This document shows, piece after piece, positions 23,765-35,300 of a DNA stretch of 64,000 nucleotides. Numbering within the stretch: the stretch's first letter is position 1; each line of letters opens with the position of its first letter. The translations under genes and the position numbers were made by a program. The DNA is from Acidobacteriota bacterium. Its GTDB lineage: Bacteria; Acidobacteriota; Terriglobia; Bryobacterales; Bryobacteraceae. Under the pieces are notes generated by a model. That model did not search any database and was not told the origin of the DNA. It was given only the letters and a program-made list of their open reading frames with translations. The stretch is taken from positions 491,632 through 555,631 of the forward strand of contig JAFDVZ010000002.1 of the NCBI GenBank assembly GCA_018268715.1, written 5' to 3'.

Positions 23765-25852
23765 ATGGGCGAAGGTCTTCCTCCCCTTGCCCAAACGGCT
23801 TATTGGTCAATACCGGGAACGTGGGTGTTTCTGGCGGCGCACATCACCGGCCTTCTGTGCTTCGCCTTCATCGCTTACAAGCGCTTGACGCCTCTGCTGG
23901 GCGCCGCGGCGGATATCCGATTTGACCGGCCTTTGGAGCGCATTGGGCGCCTGGCGAAGTACTGGTTGGCGCAGTGGAAGCACCCGCGCTATCTGGGCAC
24001 GGGCGTTCTCCACATCTTTCTTTTCGCCGGCTTCCTGATTCTCATCACCCGCGCGTTCGTGATGTTCTTTCTCGGTTTCGCGGGGCCCGTGCATGTGAAC
24101 GGGATGCTGGCGAACGCCTACATATATCTCACCAACTACGCGGCCACCATCGTTGTGGGCTGCGTGGCGATTTTCATCTTCCGGCGGCTGGTGATGCTGC
24201 CGGCGCGGTATGCCGTGCCTCCGGATCGCGGCAAACCCGACACGGCGATGGCGGTGTTCCTGATCTCGCAGATCGGCACACTGATGGTCGCCGACAGTTG
24301 CTTTGAGGCTGCGCACCTGGCGGCTCCGCTGGCGCCGTTCTCGCTGCCCTGGATGATTCAGAACGCTCTGCGGGGCAGTTCCCAGGCGACGCTGGTGGGC
24401 GTCTACCAGTGGACCTACCTGCTCTATGTGGTGACCTTCTACGTGCTGCTGAACTTCCGGCCGTTCGGAATGGAGTTCCACGTCATCACCTCCGTGTTCA
24501 GCGTGTACTTCGGGAGACTGGACAAAGGGACCGTCAAGCCGGTGCGCTACGGAGTGGACGAGGCGCAGTTGGAGCAACTCTCCTCGCTGGGCGTCAAGAA
24601 GATCACCGACTTCACCTGGAAGCACATTCTCGACTTCTATTCGTGCGCCGATTGCGGCAGATGCTCGGACAACTGTCCCGCCGTGGCGGCTGGGCGCGCG
24701 CTGTCGCCACGCTTCATCACCACCAAGGGCCGTGACTACGTGTTCCATTCGCATCCGGTGATTGGCGCGCAGAACAATGGCCATGCGCTGGTGGGGCACG
24801 TGTACTCGGAAGACGAGATCTGGGGCTGCACCACGTGCGGCGCCTGCGAAGAAGAGTGCCCGCTGTTGATCGAGTACATCGATAAGATCGTCGATCTTCG
24901 GCGCGGGCTGGTGGATGACGGCGCCGTTCCGCAGACGCTGCAGAAGCCGCTGAAGGCGCTTGAGAGCCGCGGGAATCCCTACGGAAAGATGGAGAAGAAG
25001 CGCGCCGACTGGACCAAGGCCGCCGACTTTCAGTCGTCCTGCAGAGTGCCGACGCTGACCGGCGCCGAGCCCGCCGAGACGCTGTACTTTGTCGACAGCA
25101 TCACCTCCTACGACGACCGCATGCAGGGCGTCGCGCGATCGACCGCGCGCCTGCTTGTCCGGGTGAACGCGAACTTCGGCATCCTTGGGGCCGCGGAAAA
25201 AGACAGCGGCCACGAGGTGCGCCGATTCGGCGAGGAATACCTGTACATGGCCCTGCGCGATCACAACACGGAGGCCATCCGGAGGACAGGCGTCAGACGG
25301 ATTGTGACGTCGGATCCGCATGCCTACAACGCGCTGAAGAACGATTACACGGGTTTGCCCCCGGTGGAGCACATCAGCGAGACGCTGGCGGCGCAGGTGC
25401 GCAAGGGCGCGGTCCGTTTCAAGCCGGTGGAAGACCGGGAGGCGGTCTACGTCTATCACGACCCCTGTTATCTGGGCCGGCACAACGGGCTGTATGACGC
25501 GCCCCGCATGGTGCTCGACGCGATACCCGGGCTGAAGCGCGTGGAGATGCAGCGCTCGCGAGACCGGTCGTTCTGCTGCGGCGGGGGCGGGTTGATGCTG
25601 TTCTGCGAGCACAAGGAAGAAGAGCGGGTGGGCGTGCTGCGCGCGCGGATGGCTGCCGAGTGCGGCGCCAACACGATCGTCACGGCGTGTCCGTACTGCA
25701 TGGTGAATCTGGAAGACGCCATCAAGGTCGCGGGGCTTGAAGGCAAGATGTCCGTCATCGATCTCGCGGAGTTGGCCGACCGGCAGATCGCTCGTGGTTC
25801 GGAAGGCGCGGAGAATCTGGAGTATTCAGGAGGCGGGGTTTGGAAATCTTAG
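23765..25852 (+). CDS. EtfD-like membrane ETF:quinone oxidoreductase (HdrD/NarI-type Fe-S protein)
   Basis: 695 residues. The N-terminal 250 residues hold a NarI-like membrane part with several helices and histidines (VFLAAHITGLLCFAFIAY, LHIFLFAGFLILITRAF, WTYLLYVVTFYVLLNF). Two [4Fe-4S] motifs follow: CADCGRCSDNCP starting at C294 and CTTCGACEEECP starting at C355. A C-terminal HdrD-like region has one CCG motif (DPCYLGRHNG ... FCCGGGG). This architecture is that of EtfD/EMO proteins, which pass electrons from reduced EtfAB to menaquinone. ATG 23765 was chosen for the AAAGGAG six bases upstream. The C-terminus overlaps etfB by 13 bases, confirming the partnership. It is the first gene of the megasynthase operon. 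Confidence 0.9.
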   Translation: MGEGLPPLAQTAYWSIPGTWVFLAAHITGLLCFAFIAYKRLTPLLGAAADIRFDRPLERIGRLAKYWLAQWKHPRYLGTGVLHIFLFAGFLILITRAFVMFFLGFAGPVHVNGMLANAYIYLTNYAATIVVGCVAIFIFRRLVMLPARYAVPPDRGKPDTAMAVFLISQIGTLMVADSCFEAAHLAAPLAPFSLPWMIQNALRGSSQATLVGVYQWTYLLYVVTFYVLLNFRPFGMEFHVITSVFSVYFGRLDKGTVKPVRYGVDEAQLEQLSSLGVKKITDFTWKHILDFYSCADCGRCSDNCPAVAAGRALSPRFITTKGRDYVFHSHPVIGAQNNGHALVGHVYSEDEIWGCTTCGACEEECPLLIEYIDKIVDLRRGLVDDGAVPQTLQKPLKALESRGNPYGKMEKKRADWTKAADFQSSCRVPTLTGAEPAETLYFVDSITSYDDRMQGVARSTARLLVRVNANFGILGAAEKDSGHEVRRFGEEYLYMALRDHNTEAIRRTGVRRIVTSDPHAYNALKNDYTGLPPVEHISETLAAQVRKGAVRFKPVEDREAVYVYHDPCYLGRHNGLYDAPRMVLDAIPGLKRVEMQRSRDRSFCCGGGGLMLFCEHKEEERVGVLRARMAAECGANTIVTACPYCMVNLEDAIKVAGLEGKMSVIDLAELADRQIARGSEGAENLEYSGGGVWKS

Positions 25853-26619
25853 TGTGTGTCAAGAGGGTTCCCGATCTTTCGGAGAACGAGTTGGAGCTGA
25901 ACGGGTCCGACATTGAGCGCGACGGCCTGGTCTATTCGGTGAACGAGCCGGATAACTACGCGGTGGAAGAAGCGCTCCGCATGGTTCAGGACTCGGGCGG
26001 GCATGTGACGGTGGCGACCGTGGGCGGATCGGACGACGAGGAAGTGCTGCGCCGTGAGATGGCGATGGGCGCCAACACGGGCGTGCTGCTCTCCGACGAC
26101 GCCTTCGAGGGCTCGGACGGCCGCGGCGTGGCCACCATCCTGAAGGCCTACGTTCAGAAGAACAACTTCGACCTGATCCTGACCGGGGTGGAAGCCGATG
26201 ACGGCGCGGCCCAGGTGGGCGGAATGCTGGCCGCGATGCTCGATTATCCATTCGCCTCGCTGGTGACTTCGATTGAGCAGAACGGCGGCAAGACGATCAA
26301 GATCAGCCGCGAAATCGAAGGCGGCGCCAAAGAGCTGAATGAAATCGATCTGCCCTGCGTGCTCTCGATCCAGACCGGCATCAACGAACCGCGTTACGTC
26401 GGAATGCGCGGTCTGAAGCAGGTGGCCTCCCGAGAGATTCCCGAGTACGACGCCGCGGCGCTTGGAGTGGCGGGCGTCGGCGCGGCGGGCGCCAAGGTGA
26501 CGCGGCTCGACTACTTCCTGCCGCCGGCCGGCGCGGGCGCCGAGATGCTGGGCGGGGATCGGGACGAAAACATCGCCCGCGTGATTGAGCTGCTGAAGGC
26601 GAAGGGGGGAGTTAGCTAA
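25840..26619 (+). CDS. etfB: Electron transfer flavoprotein beta subunit
   Basis: 259 residues, standard length. Begins EILVCVKRVPD and contains MGANTGVLLSDDAFEGSD, LILTGVEADDGAAQVGGML, LPCVLSIQTGINEPRY, which match the EtfB fold and its AMP-binding loop. Together with EtfA it carries electrons from acyl-CoA dehydrogenases. The start is TTG 25840 behind a strong AGGAGG, inside the end of the EtfD-like gene. The stop TAA shares its last base with the ATG of etfA. No sign of the bifurcating-ETF second flavin motif was checked in detail, so bifurcation is left open. Confidence 0.96.
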   Translation: MEILVCVKRVPDLSENELELNGSDIERDGLVYSVNEPDNYAVEEALRMVQDSGGHVTVATVGGSDDEEVLRREMAMGANTGVLLSDDAFEGSDGRGVATILKAYVQKNNFDLILTGVEADDGAAQVGGMLAAMLDYPFASLVTSIEQNGGKTIKISREIEGGAKELNEIDLPCVLSIQTGINEPRYVGMRGLKQVASREIPEYDAAALGVAGVGAAGAKVTRLDYFLPPAGAGAEMLGGDRDENIARVIELLKAKGGVS

Positions 26620-27608
26620 TGGCTCGGATATTTGCGTACGTTCCTCATGCGGGTGGAGTCGCCGACGAAGCCGCGGCCGAGTTGCTCACCGCCGCCGCGA
26701 AGATCGACGCCGGCGCGGCGCCCGTCGCGATCCTGACCGGTTCGGGACCGGAGCTCGACCAGGCCGCGGAGAGCCTGAAACCGCTTTACTCCGAGATATG
26801 GAAAGTCTCCGCCGAGGCGCTCGCGCAACCGAACGCCGAGGTGGTCCGCAAGGCGTTGATCGAAGTCATTCCCGCCGGCTCGATCGTGCTGGTTCCGCAC
26901 AGCCACTTCGGATGGGACCTGTCGCCTGGACTCTCGATCAAACTGAACGCCGCTTATCTGCCTGACGTGCTCGACATCGTGGCGGTGGGAGGCGGCTCGC
27001 TGACCGCCGTGCGCACGGAATTCGGCGGACAGATCAGCGTGCATGTTCGCTGCGACATTTCGACCGGCGTGGTGATCAACACCCGTCCTGGCGCCTTCGC
27101 GGCGGCGGCCCCGTCGGCGAGCGGCGCGGTGGTGGACAAGCCCATCACGAGCGATCTGACGTCCGGGCGCCGCTACCTTCAGACCATCGAGGCCGAAGGC
27201 GGCGACGTGGATATCACCAAACAGAACGTGCTGGTTTCGATCGGCCGCGGCATTCAGGAGGCCGACAACATCGAAATCGCGCAGGAGCTGGCTGACGCGC
27301 TGGGCTGCGCGGTGAGTTGCTCGCGCCCGGTGGTGGACGCGAAGTGGCTCGATAAGTCGCGCCAGATCGGGTCGTCGGGAAAAACGGTGAAACCCAAGGT
27401 GTACCTGGCGCTGGGCATCAGCGGATCCTTCCAGCATCTGGCGGGACTCAAGGGCAATCCGTTCATCATCGCCGTCAACAAGAATTCGAAGGCGCCGATT
27501 TTCCGCGTGGCGCAGGTCGGCATCGTCGATGACATTCTCGAGTTCATGCCGGCGCTGACCGAGCGGGTCCGCCAACAGGGTTCGATGGCGCAAGGAGCCG
27601 GCCGATGA
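26619..27608 (+). CDS. etfA: Electron transfer flavoprotein alpha subunit
   Basis: 329 residues. The N-terminal alpha/beta domain ([16 protein letters not shown]) and the C-terminal FAD domain are complete. FAD contacts are visible in [39 protein letters not shown], and [12 protein letters not shown] followed by [11 protein letters not shown]. It forms the EtfAB heterodimer and receives electrons from the acyl-CoA dehydrogenase encoded next, delivering them to the EtfD-like membrane protein. Its start overlaps the etfB stop by one base and its stop overlaps the next start as ATGA, so translation of the whole block is coupled. Confidence 0.97.
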   Translation: MARIFAYVPHAGGVADEAAAELLTAAAKIDAGAAPVAILTGSGPELDQAAESLKPLYSEIWKVSAEALAQPNAEVVRKALIEVIPAGSIVLVPHSHFGWDLSPGLSIKLNAAYLPDVLDIVAVGGGSLTAVRTEFGGQISVHVRCDISTGVVINTRPGAFAAAAPSASGAVVDKPITSDLTSGRRYLQTIEAEGGDVDITKQNVLVSIGRGIQEADNIEIAQELADALGCAVSCSRPVVDAKWLDKSRQIGSSGKTVKPKVYLALGISGSFQHLAGLKGNPFIIAVNKNSKAPIFRVAQVGIVDDILEFMPALTERVRQQGSMAQGAGR

Positions 27609-29284
27609 TCACCGTCAAGACACTGAACCTCAGCATCAAGTCGCTGCGGGATTTCGCGAAGAAAAAGCTGACCGATGAGGTGTTGATCGACCTCGACCAC
27701 AAGGATGAGTGTCCGCTGAAGCTGGTGCGCACACTGTGCGACCCCGACCAGATCGGCATCCAGTTGCTGTTCGTTCCCGAAGACTGCGGCGGGTTCGGCG
27801 GCGGCGCTTTCGACGTCTATCGCATCTGCGAGGAAATGGCTCGCATGGACCTGGGCGTCGCGACCAGCGTGCTGGCGACCTTCCTTGGCAGCGACCCGAT
27901 CCACGTCGGCGGCACTCCCGAGCAGAAGAAGAAGTGGCTGTCGAAGATCGCCGACGAAGGCATTCTGTTCGCCTATGGCGCGACCGAGCCCAACGCGGGC
28001 AGCGACCTGGGCGCGCTCGAAACCATCGCCGAGCGCGTGATGGAAGACGACAAGATCGTCGGCTACAAAATCAGCGGCGCAAAGCAGTGGATCTCCAACG
28101 GCGGCATCGCCGACGCCTACACGATTCTCGCCAATACGCCGGGTGGTCCGAGCTGGTTCGTGCTCCCGAAGGGGCAGCCTGGCTTCGCCTACGACACGCC
28201 GGAAAACAAGCACGGCATCCGTCTCAGCAACACCGCGGCGCTGGCGCTGAACGCCGTCTATGTGCCCGTCGAGGAGCTGATCGGCCTGGTCGAAGGCCAG
28301 GGGTTGTTGCAAGCGCAGGCCGTGTTCGGCTACACGCGACTGATGGTGGCGGCGTTCGGCCTGGGCGCCGGCTGGGCGGCGCTCGATCGCGCGATTCCCT
28401 ACTCGACCAAGCGCCTGCAGGGCGGCGCTCCGCTGTCGGAAAAACAAGGCTACGTGCACAAGCTGATCGTGCCGAACGCCGCGCGGCTTGAAGCCGGGCG
28501 CGCCTATGTCGAGGAGACGGCCGAGCGCATCGACGCGGGCGAGGGAAGCCTGAACACCGAGGGCGCCATCGCCAAGTACATGTGCACGGAGGCCGGCAAC
28601 ACCGCCGCCGAAGCGAGCATCCAGGCTCTTGGCGGCAACGGCTACACGCACGAATACATGGTGGAGAAGATCAAGCGCGACGTGCGGATCACCACGATCT
28701 ACGAAGGCACCTCCGAGATCATGGAGATGACCATCAGCCGCGATCGCTGGCAATTCCATCTGAAGACGCGCGGCCGCCACTATCACGACATGGCGGCGCA
28801 GTCGGAGGCGTTGCACGCCAAGCATCCGGAGGTGGGCGCCGGCGCGGCGGCGCTGGCGCTGCACGCGCTGGCCGAAGTGCTGGAGAAGTGCCGCACCGCG
28901 CGGCTCACGCGCTTCCAGCACATCCTGCTGCGCGTGGGCGAACTGATCGCCTGGGCGGAGTCCTCCGCGGTGCTCGCCAAGCGCGCGGCGCGGGCCGCCG
29001 AAGGCAAGCTCAGCGATAAGACCAATCTGCGGAACTTCGACGCCGCGGCGCTGGCCGCCATCAGCCGGGTCTTCGCGCGGGAAGCCGCGATGAAGATCGC
29101 GCTCGACGGAATGAGGTGGGTGATCGGGGCGGGCGGGTTGGCCGACGCCGAAATACCCGCGTTTGAAACAGCTTGTGGAGTCCCGGCCATTCAACGTGCG
29201 CAGGCCGGTTTGATTCAGGACATGGATTACGTGGCGGACGTGCTGTATGCCCGCACCGCCAAGCGGACGGGCGCCGCCGCCTAG
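27605..29284 (+). CDS. Acyl-CoA dehydrogenase with C-terminal extension
   Basis: 559 residues, about 170 longer than a short/medium-chain acyl-CoA dehydrogenase. FAD and substrate signatures are [52 protein letters not shown] and [13 protein letters not shown], whose Glu after Tyr is the usual catalytic base of the family. The extra C-terminal helical domain (from about 400; [20 protein letters not shown]) resembles that of VLCAD-type enzymes. It oxidises an acyl thioester at C2-C3 or, if the flow is reversed, saturates an enoyl group. The operon position between etfA and a megasynthase lacking an enoyl reductase makes it the best candidate for desaturating or saturating the product (inference). 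The megasynthase gene starts 28 bases later. Confidence 0.93.
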   Translation: MITVKTLNLSIKSLRDFAKKKLTDEVLIDLDHKDECPLKLVRTLCDPDQIGIQLLFVPEDCGGFGGGAFDVYRICEEMARMDLGVATSVLATFLGSDPIHVGGTPEQKKKWLSKIADEGILFAYGATEPNAGSDLGALETIAERVMEDDKIVGYKISGAKQWISNGGIADAYTILANTPGGPSWFVLPKGQPGFAYDTPENKHGIRLSNTAALALNAVYVPVEELIGLVEGQGLLQAQAVFGYTRLMVAAFGLGAGWAALDRAIPYSTKRLQGGAPLSEKQGYVHKLIVPNAARLEAGRAYVEETAERIDAGEGSLNTEGAIAKYMCTEAGNTAAEASIQALGGNGYTHEYMVEKIKRDVRITTIYEGTSEIMEMTISRDRWQFHLKTRGRHYHDMAAQSEALHAKHPEVGAGAAALALHALAEVLEKCRTARLTRFQHILLRVGELIAWAESSAVLAKRAARAAEGKLSDKTNLRNFDAAALAAISRVFAREAAMKIALDGMRWVIGAGGLADAEIPAFETACGVPAIQRAQAGLIQDMDYVADVLYARTAKRTGAAA

Positions 29285-29312
29285 AGCAAGGTTGCAGCTG
29301 GAGTCTCTTTAA

Positions 29313-32300
29313 ATGGAAAGCACTGCCGATAGAGCCATCGCCATTGTCGGAACGGGAGCCGTCCTACCGGACGCGCGCAACGTGGCCGAGTTCTGGAACA
29401 ACGTGAAGACCGGACGGTACAGCATCACCGACACGCCGGCCAATCGCTGGTCCATTGCGCACTACTACGATCCTGACCACTCCGCCCCGGATAAGACCTA
29501 TTCAAAGATCGGCGGTTGGGTGAAGGAGTTCCCCTGGGACCCCGCCGCCTGGAAGCTGCCCATTCCGCCGAAGGTGGCCGATGCGATGGACGATGGCCAG
29601 AAGTGGGCGATCGCCTGCACCTATGAGGCGCTCGCCGATTATGGATACCCGAAGCGTTCGCTGAACCTGGATCGCGCGGCGGTGATTCTCGGCAATGCGA
29701 TGGGCGGCGAGAAGCACTACCTCACCTCGCTCCGCGTGTTCTTCCCTGAATACGCGGCGGAGCTGGAGCAGACGGAGTCCTTCATGACTCTGCCGGAATC
29801 GCTGCGTCGCGACATCAGGGCGCAACTCCACGACCGTATGTCGCGCAGGATCCCGGGCATCACCGAAGACACGATGCCCGGCGAGTTGGCCAACTGCATC
29901 GCGGGCCGCATCGCGAACGTGTTTAACTGTCACGGCCCGAACTTCACCACCGACGCGGCCTGCGCGTCGGCGATGGCCGCCATCAGCGCGGCCACCGAAG
30001 GGCTGACCGAGCACTACTACGACGTCGCCATCACCGGCGGGATCGACCGCAACATGGGCGCGCCGTCGTTTGTGAAATTCTGCAAGATCGGCGCGCTGTC
30101 GGCCACCGGCACGCGGCCCTACGCCGAGGGCGCCGACGGCTTCGTGATGGGCGAAGGCGCGGCGGTGTTCGTGATGAAGCGGCTGGCCGACGCCGAACGC
30201 GACGGCGACCGCATCTACGCGGTGCTGCGCGGCATCGGCGGGGCGAGCGACGGCCGCGGCAAAGGCATTACGGCGCCGAACCCGGCCGGTCAGAAGATCT
30301 GCGTCGAACGCGCGTGGGAAGCCGCGGGACTCGACCCTTCCACGGCCACGCTGATCGAAGGACACGGAACGTCGACCACCGTCGGCGACTATGTCGAAGC
30401 CACCGCGCTCAGCGAAGTTCTGGCGGCGCACAACGCAAAGCCGCATTCGATCGCGTTGGGATCGGTGAAGTCGAACATCGGGCATTTGAAGGGGTCGGCC
30501 GGCGCCGCTGGTTTCCTGAAGGCGACGCTGGCGATTCGCGATAAAGTGATGCCGCCCAGCATCCACTGCGAAAAGCGGAATCCCAATGTGGATTTTGCGA
30601 ACTCGGCGCTGTACGTCAACACCGAGCTCCGGGAATGGACCGCGAAGTCGGAAGGAGTCCGGCGCGCGGCGGTGAGCGCGTTCGGCTTTGGCGGCACAAA
30701 TTTCCACGCCGTGCTTGAAGAGTACGTGCCGGGACGCCTGAAGAGCGCCAACGGAAACGGGAAGGTGTCGGTGGCGGTGAATGGCGGGACGCACCCCGCG
30801 CCCGTCGCGGCCCCGACGGCGCAAGCGGCCCACAGCGCGAAGCCCCCGCTGCGGGGAGCGCTGGTGATCGGCGCCGCCACGAAGGCCGAACTGGCCTCCC
30901 GGCTGAGCGCTGTGAACAGCGCCGCGCAGGCGGGCAAAGCGCCCGCGCCCTCCGCGCCGAAGGAAGCGGAGCTGAAGGCGGCCGAGCGGATCGCCATCGA
31001 CTATGGCGACGCGGCCGAACTCGCGGACAAATCCGCCAAGGCGCTGAAGGCGCTCGCCGCGGACCAGCCGCTGCTGTGGAAGGCGCTGCGGTCGCAGGGC
31101 GTGTTCCGAGGTTCGGGCGCTCCGGGCAAGATCGCGTTTCTCTACACCGGCCAGGGCTCTCAATACGTCAACATGATGAAGTCTTTTCGAGCCGCCGAAC
31201 CGCTGGTGGCCGAAACGTTCGCCGAAGCCGACCGCGTGCTGAGCCACCTGCTGGGCAAGCCTCTCAGCGACTTCATCTTCGTCAACTCGCAGGATCCGGC
31301 GGCTCTGGCCAAGGCCGAAAACGACCTTCGCCAGACCGCCATCACACAACCCGCCGTGCTCGCCACCGATATCTCGCTGACCAAGTTGATGGCGTCCTAT
31401 GGCGTCAAGCCCGACATGGTGATGGGTCACAGCCTGGGCGAATACGGAGCGCTGGTGGCGGCTGGCTGTCTGCCGTTCGAGGACGCGCTCGAAGCGGTCA
31501 GCGCGCGCGGCCGCGAGATGACGCGCGTATCAATGAAGGACAACGGCAAAATGGCCGCGGTGTTTGCGCCGATCAAGGCGATCGAGGAGGTCATCTCCAA
31601 GGTCGACGGCTATGTCGTAATCGCCAATATCAATAGCAATCAGCAGGCCGTGGTGGGAGGCGAATCGCCCGCCGTGGAAGCCGCTGTGAAGCGTCTGAAG
31701 GAAGCTGGCTATGAGGCCGTGTTGCTGTCGGTGAGCCATGCGTTCCACACGTCGATCGTGGCGCCGGCGAGCGAGCCGCTGCGCAACATGTTGATGCGCC
31801 TTCGCCTGACGACCCCGAAGCTGCCCATCATTGCGAATGTGAACGGGGAGTTCTACCCCACCGACAACAAGCCCGCAATGCTGGACATCCTGGCGCAGCA
31901 GGTCGCCGCGCCGGTCCAGTTCGTCAAAGGCCTTGAGACGTTGTACAACGCCGGCGCCCGCATCTTCTGCGAAATGGGGCCGAAGAAGGCGTTGCAGGGT
32001 TTCGCCGATGAGGTGCTGGGAGATCGGCCCGGCGTGCTCTCGCTGTTTTCGAACCATCCGAAGATCGGCGATGTCGTGGCGTTCAACCAGGCGCTGTGCG
32101 GCATGTATGCGAGCGGCATCGGCGCCGCCGCCTCGGAGGAAAAGCCCGCCGTCATCGCCGAAGCGCACCTGATGACCAAGTCCGTGCAGCATGCGGAGCT
32201 GGCGCAGCACCTGCAATCAAGCGTCTCTCCGTCTTCCACGATGCTCGGCGGCAATCAATACGAAACGCTCGGCCGGATGATGGCCGAGGTCTTTGAACGA

Positions 32301-35300
32301 GCAGGCCAGATGATGAGCCGGGGCGGCGCCGCGCCCGTCACTGAACCCCCAGTGGTCACCGGCGCCGGCCTCGGCCTTCCGGGCACCGAACGCGTCTTCG
32401 ACGACCGCAATCTTCGCCGCATCCTGAACGGCGAGCAACTCATTGGCCCGATGCCCGACCGGTACCGCCGTGCGATTCTCGATAAGCACATCACGCGCCT
32501 GGTGAAGTCGGACAGAGGCGGTCCTACGTTTGAGACGATCGACGACGTCAAGGACGTGATCAAGCTTGCGGGCCGCGGCGGCGACTTCAATCTGGAACGC
32601 GACTTCGGCGTTCCGGCCGACCGCGTTGCGGCCCTCGACCGCGTCACGCGACTGGCCATCGGCGCCGGCCTGGAGGCGATGTGCGACGCCGGCATCCCGC
32701 TGGTGATGCGTTACAAGACCACCACCACCGGCACGCAGTTGCCCAGCCGTTGGGGACTGCCCGACGCGCTGCGCGACGACACCGGCATCATCTTCGCCTC
32801 GGCGTTTCCCGGCTACAACGCCTACGCCGACGAGATGGGCCGCTACTACGCCGACAAAGCGCGGCGCGAACAGCTCGAGATGATCGAGATTCTGCGCGCT
32901 CGCGTCGAGGCCCGCTCGCCGCTGGCGATGGAACTCGACCGCAAGCGCGATGAGCTGCGGCGCGCCATCGAAGCCGAGCCGTACGCCTTCGACCGCCGCT
33001 TCATCCTGAAGGTTCTGCCGATGGGCCACTCGCAGTTCGCCGAACTGATCGGCGCGCGCGGGCCGAACGCGCAGATCAACACCGCATGCGCCAGCACGAC
33101 GAGCGCCGTGTCGGTGGCCAACGATTGGATCCGCACCGGCCGCTGCCGTCGCGTCATCCTGGTATCGGGCGACGACATCACGCACGACCAGATGGTGGAA
33201 TGGTTCGGCGCGGGCTTCCTCGCCACTGGCGCCGCCGCCACCGACGCGGTGGTGGAAGAAGCCGCCACGCCGTTTGACCGTCGCCGGCACGGCATGATCA
33301 TGGGCATGGGCGCCGCCGCCATGGTGGTGGAGAGCGTCGAAGCAGCCCGCGAGCGCGGCGTCCGGCCGATCTGCCGGGTGCTGAACTCGATCACCGCCAA
33401 CAGCGCCTATCACGGAACGCGGTTGGACGTCGACCACATCTGCGGTTTGATGGAGCAACTGGTGGCCGGGGCCGAAGCCCGCGGCGCCGTGTCCCGCCGG
33501 CAGATGGCCGAACGCCTGGTCTTCGTTTCGCATGAAACCTACACGCCCGCTCGCGGCGGCAGCGCCGCGGCGGAGATCCACGCGCTACGCCGCGTGTTCG
33601 GCGACGCCGCCGATCGCATTGTGATCGCCAACACCAAGGGGCTCACGGGTCACGCCATGGGCGCCGGCATTGAGGACGTCATCGCCATCCGCGCGCTCGA
33701 GACCGGATGCGTGCCGCCCGTGCCGAATTTCAAGGAAGTAGATCCGGAACTCGGCCAATTGAACCTGTCGAAGGGCGGAGTGTATCCGGTTGAGTACTCG
33801 TTGCGCCTGGGCGCCGGATTCGGCTCGCAGATCGCGATGACGCTGATGCAGTGGACGCCGGGTGCGGACCAGAAGCGTCCGGTTCCGGAAGCCATCGGCT
33901 ACGCGGGCCGCATCACCGATCCGTCCGCGTGGGACAACTGGCTGGCCAAGGTGGCTGGGCGCACGGCCGCTGAGCTGGAAGTTGTGAATCGCACGTTGCG
34001 CGTCCGCGACGCGGCTGGAAGCCGTCTGTCGATGGCGGCGGCCGCTGGCGCGCCCGCGCCGGCTCCGGTTCGCTACGCCGCGCCTCCGCCGGCTCCTCCG
34101 AAACCTGAGCCAGCGCCCGCTCCCGCCGCGCCGAAACCGGCTGTGGCCGCGGCGCCCGCTCCCGCGTTGGACCCCGTGCAGGAGCGCGTGCTCGGCGTGG
34201 TCGCCGAAAAGACCGGGTATCCGAAAGACATGCTGGCGCTCGACCTGGACCTCGAGGCCGACCTCGGCATCGACACCGTGAAGCAGGCGGAAGTCTTCGC
34301 GGCCATTCGCGAGGCGTACGGCATCGCGCGCGACGAGAATCTGCGGCTGCGCGAGTTCCCGACGCTGGCGCATGTGATTCAGTTCGTCAAGGACCGTACG
34401 CCCAAGTCCGAAGCGACGCCGGTTGTAACTCCGGCGGCGCCGGCCGCGGACGCCATTCAGGAGCAGGTGCTCGCCATCGTCGCCGAGAAGACCGGCTATC
34501 CGCGCGACATGCTGGCGCTCGATCTGGACCTGGAGGCGGACCTCGGCATCGACACGGTGAAGCAGGCGGAGATGTTCGCCGCCATCCGCGCCGCCTACGA
34601 CATTCCGCGAGACGAGAACCTGAGACTGCGCGACTTCCCGACGCTCGCGCACGTGATCCAGTTCGCCAAGGACCGCCGGCCAGACCTCGTTGTCGCAACG
34701 GTCGCCGTTGCGCCGACGCCCGCGCCGGCCGCTCCCGCGGTCGACGCCATTCAGGAGCGGGTGCTCGCCATCGTTAGCGAGAAGACCGGCTATCCGCGGG
34801 ACATGCTGGCGCTCGATCTCGACCTGGAGGCCGATCTCGGCATCGACACGGTGAAGCAGGCGGAGATGTTCGCCGCCATCCGCGCCGCCTACGACATTCC
34901 GCGCGATGAGAACCTGAGGTTGCGCGACTTCCCGACGCTCGCGCACGTGATCCAATTCGCCAAGGATCGCCGGCCGGACCTCGCCGTCGCAACGGTCGCC
35001 GTTGCGCCGACGCCCGCGCCGGCCGCTCCCGCGGTCGACGCGATTCAGGACAAGGTGCTCGGCATCGTCAGCGAGAAGACCGGCTATCCGAGGGACATGC
35101 TGGCGCTCGACCTCGACCTCGAAGCCGACCTCGGCATCGACACGGTGAAGCAGGCGGAGATGTTCGCCGCCATCCGCGCCGCCTACGACATTCCGCGCGA
35201 CGAGAACCTGAGACTGCGCGACTTCCCGACGCTCGCGCACGTGATCCAATTCGCCAAGGACCGCCGGCCGGATCTCGCCGTCGCAACGGTCGCAGTCGCG

